Source: an uncultured Eubacteriales bacterium
GTDB taxonomy: Bacteria; Bacillota; Clostridia; Christensenellales; Aristaeellaceae
DNA: 19,009 nt
Assembly: GCA_900540045.1 (NCBI GenBank)
Contig: UQEF01000058.1
Span: forward strand, 1-19,009
Reading direction: 5' to 3'
Position 1 is the first letter of the stretch. Each line of letters starts with the position of its first letter. Below are positions 15,301-19,009 of this stretch, one piece after another. Both the position numbers and the translations under genes were made by a program. The notes beneath the pieces are model-generated. The model was not told the DNA's origin and made no database searches. It saw only the letters and a program-made list of their open reading frames with translations.

Positions 15301-15377
15301 GCCGGATGTGAAAAATCCGGCAGGAAAAACGGGGTGCTGTGTCGAAAGTAATAAATTGGCTTATTTTGTGTAAGCCA
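15301..15377 (+). promoter_or_regulatory. Leader region of the TSCPD operon: two hairpins and a Spo0A-box-like site
   Basis: GCCGGAT-N7-ATCCGGC at 15301-15321 and TGGCTTA-N7-TAAGCCA at 15357-15377 are perfect 7-bp inverted repeats. Between them TGTGTCGAA (15338-15346) matches the 0A-box consensus at eight of nine positions. No convincing sigmaA promoter was found. The second repeat ends 7 bp before the ribosome binding site, so it may be an operator or an RNA hairpin. The first lies between divergent genes and could belong to either. Confidence 0.35.
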
Positions 15378-15399
15378 CCCCAGAAGGAGAGACGCACAC

Positions 15400-15654
15400 A
15401 TGATGCATTATAAGACCCATGGCACCTGTTCCACCGCCATCGACCTGGAAATCGAGGGCGGAAAGATCACATCCTGCCGCTTCACCAACGGCTGCCGGGG
15501 CAATACCGACGGCCTGGCTCGCCTGGCGGTAGGCCAGGATGCGCGCGAGGTGATGAACCGCCTGCGCGGCGTTCAATGCCGCGGCGGCACCTCCTGCCCC
15601 GACCAGCTCAGCCGCGCTATAGAAATCTATCTCGATCAGCAACAACACAAGTAA
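15400..15654 (+). CDS. TSCPD-domain protein (TIGR03905-like four-Cys family)
   Basis: A small 84-residue protein with the family pattern: GTCSTAIDLEIEGGKI (Cys10), FTNGCRGNTDGLARLAVG (Cys32), then CRGGTSCPDQLSRAI (Cys60, Cys66) containing the TSCPD signature. Cys26 is an extra cysteine. The same domain occurs at the C-terminus of some class II ribonucleotide reductases, but standalone copies have no established function. The conserved cysteines suggest metal or cluster binding. AAGGAGA lies 9 bp before ATG 15400, and the ATG at 15403 is less well spaced. It is the first gene of an operon, ending 12 bp before the DEAD-box helicase start. Confidence 0.9.
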   Translation: MMHYKTHGTCSTAIDLEIEGGKITSCRFTNGCRGNTDGLARLAVGQDAREVMNRLRGVQCRGGTSCPDQLSRAIEIYLDQQQHK

Positions 15655-15666
15655 GGAGCGCCCGCT

Positions 15667-16854
15667 TTGCCAACAGAAGGACTACAGATCACCAAATTCT
15701 CCGAGGCCGCCGATCTCAGCGACGAGATTCTCAAGGCGGTCGAAAAAATGGGGTTCAGCGAAATGACCCCCGTCCAGGCCAAAACGCTTCCCCTGATGAT
15801 GGAGGGGCGCGACCTGATCGCCATCGCCCCCACGGGAACGGGCAAGACCTGCGCCTTCGGCATTCCCATGCTGGAGTATGTCAGTCTCAAGGACAAGCGT
15901 GTACAGGAGCTGGTGCTGGCCCCCACGCGCGAGCTGAGCCTGCAGATCACCGACGAGCTCCGCGCGCTGGCGCGCTACATTCCCGGCGTGCGCATCGCCT
16001 GCCTCTATGGTGGGCAGCCGATTACCAAGCAGCTTTCCCAGCTCAAGCAGTGCCCTCAGATCGTGGTGGCCACGCCCGGACGGCTGCTGGACCACATGAA
16101 CCGCGGGAACATTCGCCTGGACAGCGTGCATACCATGGTGCTGGATGAGGCCGACGAAATGCTCAACATGGGCTTTGTCAAGGATGTGACCAAGATTATC
16201 GAGGCCACGCCCATCGAGCGGCAGCTGGTGCTCTTTTCCGCCACCACCAACCAGGACGTGATGACCATCGCCTGGAAATACCAGCAGGACCCGGTGGAGA
16301 TCGTCATCCCCGCGACGAAGGAAAACCGTCCGCAGATCACCCAGTACGTGATCGCCACAGAGCGCGAGCACAAATATGAGCATCTGCTCTATCTGCTCGA
16401 CAGCGACGTATACCAGCGCGTGATGGTTTTTGTCAACACCAAGGACATGACCCAGCGCCTGTGCAAGCGCCTCAAGGACGCGGGCTATCCCGCCGACTGC
16501 CTGCACGGCGACATGCGCCAGTCCGCCCGCAACGAGGTCATGCAGGCGTACCGCAAGGGAAAATTCCAGATTCTTCTGGCCACCGACGTAGCCGCCCGCG
16601 GCATCGACGTGGATGATGTGGAGGCCGTCATCAACTACGACCTGCCCAATGAAAACGAATACTACCTGCACCGCATCGGCCGTACGGGGCGCGCGAAAAA
16701 GCACGGCGTAGCCTTTACGCTTCTGACCTATACCGAAAGCGTGCGCTTTGACGCCATTCTCAAATATATCATGGCCAAGCCCGTTCCCCTGCATTTTAAC
16801 GACATGGGCATATTGGTCACCGAAACGGGCGAACCTTTCTTTGAGGATATGTAA
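15667..16854 (+). CDS. DEAD-box ATP-dependent RNA helicase, short form
   Basis: Cytoplasmic RNA helicase of 395 residues with all core motifs. These are the Q motif (Phe11, TPVQ 34-37), motif I APTGTGKT (54-61), PTREL (86-90), TPGR (136-139), DEAD (160-163), SAT (191-193), VFVNT and LHGDM in domain 2, ATDVAARGID and HRIGRTGR. It stops soon after the core, without the basic or RNA-binding C-terminal extension seen in DbpA or CsdA. It is therefore a minimal helicase of unclear specificity. The start is a TTG at 15667 with AAGGAG at 8-bp spacing, the only well-placed start. The antisense strand has a very long open frame that is a shadow. It is the middle gene of the TSCPD - helicase - CofE-like operon. 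Confidence 0.95.
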   Translation: MPTEGLQITKFSEAADLSDEILKAVEKMGFSEMTPVQAKTLPLMMEGRDLIAIAPTGTGKTCAFGIPMLEYVSLKDKRVQELVLAPTRELSLQITDELRALARYIPGVRIACLYGGQPITKQLSQLKQCPQIVVATPGRLLDHMNRGNIRLDSVHTMVLDEADEMLNMGFVKDVTKIIEATPIERQLVLFSATTNQDVMTIAWKYQQDPVEIVIPATKENRPQITQYVIATEREHKYEHLLYLLDSDVYQRVMVFVNTKDMTQRLCKRLKDAGYPADCLHGDMRQSARNEVMQAYRKGKFQILLATDVAARGIDVDDVEAVINYDLPNENEYYLHRIGRTGRAKKHGVAFTLLTYTESVRFDAILKYIMAKPVPLHFNDMGILVTETGEPFFEDM

Positions 16855-16875
16855 CAGCATTTGGAGGCGATTGAC

Positions 16876-17622
16876 ATGGGCATCATCCCATCCCGCAACC
16901 TGGAGGAGCAGCGCCGCGAGGAAAACGGCGTGACCTACTTCGACCGCGGCGTAATCGAGGGCAAGGACGGCCGCAAATACAGCCGCTACGCCATCCAGAC
17001 CCACTTTGTCAAGGTAGGCGAAGATCAGGCCGCGCTGGTGGAACAGTACGTGCGCCCGCTCTATCAGCCCGGCGACGTGCTCAGCTTCGGCGCAAAGGTC
17101 ATGTGCATGTGCGTCAAGTCCGTCAAGACGCGCGACGAGGTCAAGCCCGGCTGGTGGGCCAATCACCTGTGGCGCTTTGCGGGGATCAACCACACGGGCG
17201 TGGGCATGCATGAGCCCTACAAGCTGCAGCTCGTCATCGACATGTGCGGCCTGCCGCGCGTGCTGCTGGCCGCCGCCGCCAGCGCGGTGACCAAGCTGTT
17301 CGGCATGCACGGCGTGTTTTACAAGGTGTGCGGCAAGGGCGTGGGCGGCATCGACGGCTTCTATACCCGTTCCAGCTTCGAGCTCTACCATCAGATGGCC
17401 CTCATCAACCCCGACAATCCGGATGAGCTGTGCGCAAAGCTCTATCAGGACACGGGCGTCCCGGTGGTGCTGATGGACGCCAACGACCTGCAGCGCGACC
17501 AGCTGGGCAAAAGCCCGGACTTTCCCCTCACCGACGCGCAAATTCAGGACGCCATGGCGGACAACCCCAGCGGTCAGGGCGACGAGCTGACCCCCTTCAT
17601 TCTGATCCGGCCGCTGAACTAA
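16876..17622 (+). CDS. CofE-like amide ligase (F420-0:gamma-glutamyl ligase family)
   Basis: The 248-residue product resembles the F420-0:L-glutamate ligase family, which adds glutamate to F420-0 using GTP. Supporting segments are YAIQTHFVKVGED (38-50), PGDVLSFGAKVM (65-76), the glycine-rich VCGKGVGGIDGFY (151-163) and VLMDANDLQRDQLG (198-211), the last matching the family's DANDLG..VLG signature. No other F420 biosynthesis gene is in the window, and F420 is not general in Clostridia, so the real substrate may be another carboxylate or peptide. ATG 16876 has GGAGG at 8-bp spacing. An upstream TTG at 16861 has none. It lies 21 bp after the helicase stop, last gene of the operon, and is followed by a terminator. 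Confidence 0.8.
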   Translation: MGIIPSRNLEEQRREENGVTYFDRGVIEGKDGRKYSRYAIQTHFVKVGEDQAALVEQYVRPLYQPGDVLSFGAKVMCMCVKSVKTRDEVKPGWWANHLWRFAGINHTGVGMHEPYKLQLVIDMCGLPRVLLAAAASAVTKLFGMHGVFYKVCGKGVGGIDGFYTRSSFELYHQMALINPDNPDELCAKLYQDTGVPVVLMDANDLQRDQLGKSPDFPLTDAQIQDAMADNPSGQGDELTPFILIRPLN

Positions 17623-17632
17623 GTGAATCTGC

Positions 17633-17659
17633 CGTCCGCCCTCCGGGGCGGGCGATTTT
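17633..17659 (+). terminator. Probable terminator of the TSCPD-helicase-CofE-like operon
   Basis: CGTCCGCCC-TCCG-GGGCGGGCG, a 9-bp stem with one G-U pair, followed by ATTTTC. The T-tract is short, so some read-through into pepT is likely. Confidence 0.65.
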
Positions 17660-17692
17660 CAATCCCATGCTTTTGAAAGGACGAAACTACCG

Positions 17693-18910
17693 ATGAACGC
17701 AACAGAACGTTTCCTTCGCTACGCCGCCATTCCCACGCGGTCGGACCCCGATTCCACCGCGACCCCTTCCACGGACTGCCAGTTTGCTCTGGCCCGCCTG
17801 CTGGCGGACGAGCTGACGGCGCTGGGCCTCACAAACGTACGCGTGACGGACAACTGCTTCGTCTACGCCGCGCTGCCTGCTACGCCGGGGCTGGAGGGCC
17901 AGCCCTGTCTGGGACTGATCGCCCACATGGACACTGCGCCCGATTATCCCGGCGAGGGGGTCAAGCCCCAGCTGCACCCGGACTATGACGGCGGCGACAT
18001 CGTGCTCTCCGCCACGGGCGCGGTGCTCTCGCCGGCACGCTTTCCCAGCCTGAATGGCCTCAAGGGCAAAACGCTCATCACCACCGACGGTTCCACCCTG
18101 CTGGGCGCGGACGACAAGGCCGGCGTGGCTGAGATCATGACCGCGCTGGAACGCGTCATCGCCTCCGGCAGGCCCCACGGGCCGGTAGCCGTGGCCTTCA
18201 CCCCGGACGAGGAAACGGGACTGGGCATTGCGGGCTTCGACGTGGAGGGCTTCGGCGCCGCCTATGCCTACACCGTGGACGGAGGCGAAGTAGGCGAGCT
18301 CAGCTATGAAAACTTCAACGCCTGTGAAGCCACCCTGGACTTTCGCGGCGTGAACGTGCATCCCGGCAGCGCCAAGGATACCATGGTGAACGCAAGCCTG
18401 CTGGCCATGGAATACAACGCCATGCTGCCCTTCGCCGAAACACCGCGGCACACCGAGGGCTATGAGGGCTTCTTCCATCTGGAGCAGATGGAGGGCGACG
18501 TGGCGCACGCGCGGCTGGTCTATATCGTGCGCGACCACGACGCAGGGCGTTTTGAGGCGCGCCGGGATCAGCTGCGCCATATCGCGAAGGTGATGAACGA
18601 GCGCTGGGGCGAAGGTGCCGTCACGCTGACCCTGCGCGACCAGTACCGCAACATGAAGGAGAAGATCGCACCCTATCCCTTCCTGATTGAAAACGCGCGC
18701 GCCGCCATGCGCGCGGCGGGCTGTGAGCCCTTTGACGCGGCGGTGCGCGGCGGCACGGACGGCGCGCAGCTGTGCTATCGCGGGCTTCCCTGCCCCAACC
18801 TGTGCACGGGCGGCTTTGCCTTCCACGGCCCCTTCGAGCACATCGCAGCCGAGGACATGGAGCTTTGCGCCCGCATGCTGGAGGAGCTTATCTGCCTGCC
18901 CCGTAAGTGA
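17693..18910 (+). CDS. pepT: Peptidase T (tripeptide aminopeptidase, M20 family)
   Basis: Cytoplasmic zinc aminopeptidase that removes the N-terminal residue of tripeptides. The 405-residue product has the normal length. Catalytic and metal positions are visible in order: HMDTAPD (His78, Asp80), GADDKAG (Asp140), PDEETG (Glu173/174), VDGGE (Asp196) and FAFHGPFEH (His378). DFRGVNVHPGSAKDTMVNA marks the dimerisation domain, and RGGTDGAQL is also typical of PepT. ATG 17693 has AAAGGA upstream at usable spacing. It lies 70 bp after the CofE-like gene with a modest terminator between, and no strong promoter is seen, so it may be partly co-transcribed. Two hairpins follow it. Confidence 0.96.
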   Translation: MNATERFLRYAAIPTRSDPDSTATPSTDCQFALARLLADELTALGLTNVRVTDNCFVYAALPATPGLEGQPCLGLIAHMDTAPDYPGEGVKPQLHPDYDGGDIVLSATGAVLSPARFPSLNGLKGKTLITTDGSTLLGADDKAGVAEIMTALERVIASGRPHGPVAVAFTPDEETGLGIAGFDVEGFGAAYAYTVDGGEVGELSYENFNACEATLDFRGVNVHPGSAKDTMVNASLLAMEYNAMLPFAETPRHTEGYEGFFHLEQMEGDVAHARLVYIVRDHDAGRFEARRDQLRHIAKVMNERWGEGAVTLTLRDQYRNMKEKIAPYPFLIENARAAMRAAGCEPFDAAVRGGTDGAQLCYRGLPCPNLCTGGFAFHGPFEHIAAEDMELCARMLEELICLPRK

Positions 18911-18926
18911 TCCGGCATACAAACAA

Positions 18927-18952
18927 GCGGCGCCCGGTATACCGGGCGCCGC
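18927..18952 (+). terminator. Perfect GC palindrome after pepT
   Basis: GCGGCGCCCGGTA followed directly by its reverse complement makes a 26-bp perfect palindrome with no spacer. It has no T-tract of its own. It probably stabilises the 3' end or assists the terminator just downstream. Confidence 0.6.
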
Positions 18953-18956
18953 AGCA

Positions 18957-18990
18957 GACCGTTGACAAACCCAAGTCAACGGTCATTTTT
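18957..18990 (+). terminator. Intrinsic terminator of pepT
   Basis: GACCGTTGAC / GTCAACGGTC, a 10-bp perfect stem with an 8-nt loop, followed by ATTTTT. It is the second of two tandem hairpins in the 3' region and the one with the T-tract. Confidence 0.88.
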
Positions 18991-19009
18991 CATAAGGAAA
19001 AACGAACAA

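Noticed and set aside
15270..15312. SigmaK-like promoter for the propeller gene (minus strand AC-N16-CATAGGGTG)
   Set aside because: Late-sporulation consensus is short and degenerate, and one key position mismatches. Not strong enough to list as a feature.
15682..17541. 619-codon open frame on the minus strand across the helicase and CofE-like genes
   Set aside because: Shadow frame. Both sense genes have clear family motifs, and the antisense product resembles nothing recognisable.

Overview
The window looks like chromosomal DNA of a GC-rich, endospore-forming member of the Clostridia (Firmicutes). The evidence is a groES-groEL operon under a CIRCE/HrcA operator, a spoIIE gene, a Spo0A-family DNA-binding protein, a TSCPD protein, strong AGGAGG-type ribosome binding sites and intrinsic terminators with T-tracts. 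Genus cannot be read from the sequence. No tRNA, rRNA, CRISPR array, phage gene or transposase was seen. Gene density is high, and most ORFs antisense to the listed genes are shadows of GC-rich codon use.

Layout. (1) 1-2144, minus strand: groEL and groES with promoter, CIRCE and terminator. (2) 2178-3404, plus: an AT-rich tract, then mutY. (3) 3445-5071, minus: a membrane-anchored XRE regulator and mscL. mscL shares back-to-back promoters with (4) a malic enzyme (5151-6344, plus) that ends in a strong terminator. (5) 6406-8707, minus: an operon of an SDR oxidoreductase and a VanZ-RDD membrane protein, diverging from (6) a PHP-domain phosphoesterase and an orphan barstar-like protein (8790-10034, plus). 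(7) 10061-10282: a gene-free stretch packed with palindromes and a 19-bp direct repeat. (8) 10289-14302, a sporulation-flavoured block: spoIIE (minus), divergent from an FMN-binding membrane-anchored protein and a Spo0A paralog (plus). The paralog runs into the 3' end of a convergent DUF378 gene. (9) 14382-15242, minus: a cysteine-rich beta-propeller-like protein. (10) 15400-17622, plus: an apparent operon of a TSCPD protein, a DEAD-box RNA helicase and a CofE-like (F420-0 gamma-glutamyl ligase family) enzyme. (11) 17693-18910, plus: pepT, followed by two tandem hairpins.

Most notable is the gene at 13383-14174. Its C-terminal half is a well-preserved Spo0A effector domain, but its receiver half has lost the phosphoacceptor aspartate (His at residue 51) and the other catalytic positions. 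A perfect nine-base match to the Spo0A box (TTTGTCGAA on the minus strand, 13306-13314) lies 68 bp upstream of its start. Together with the neighbouring spoIIE this suggests a phosphorylation-independent Spo0A-type regulator wired into the Spo0A regulon. That role is inference; the residues and the box are visible in the sequence. The rest of the window is mostly ordinary housekeeping, with several orphan enzymes of unclear substrate.
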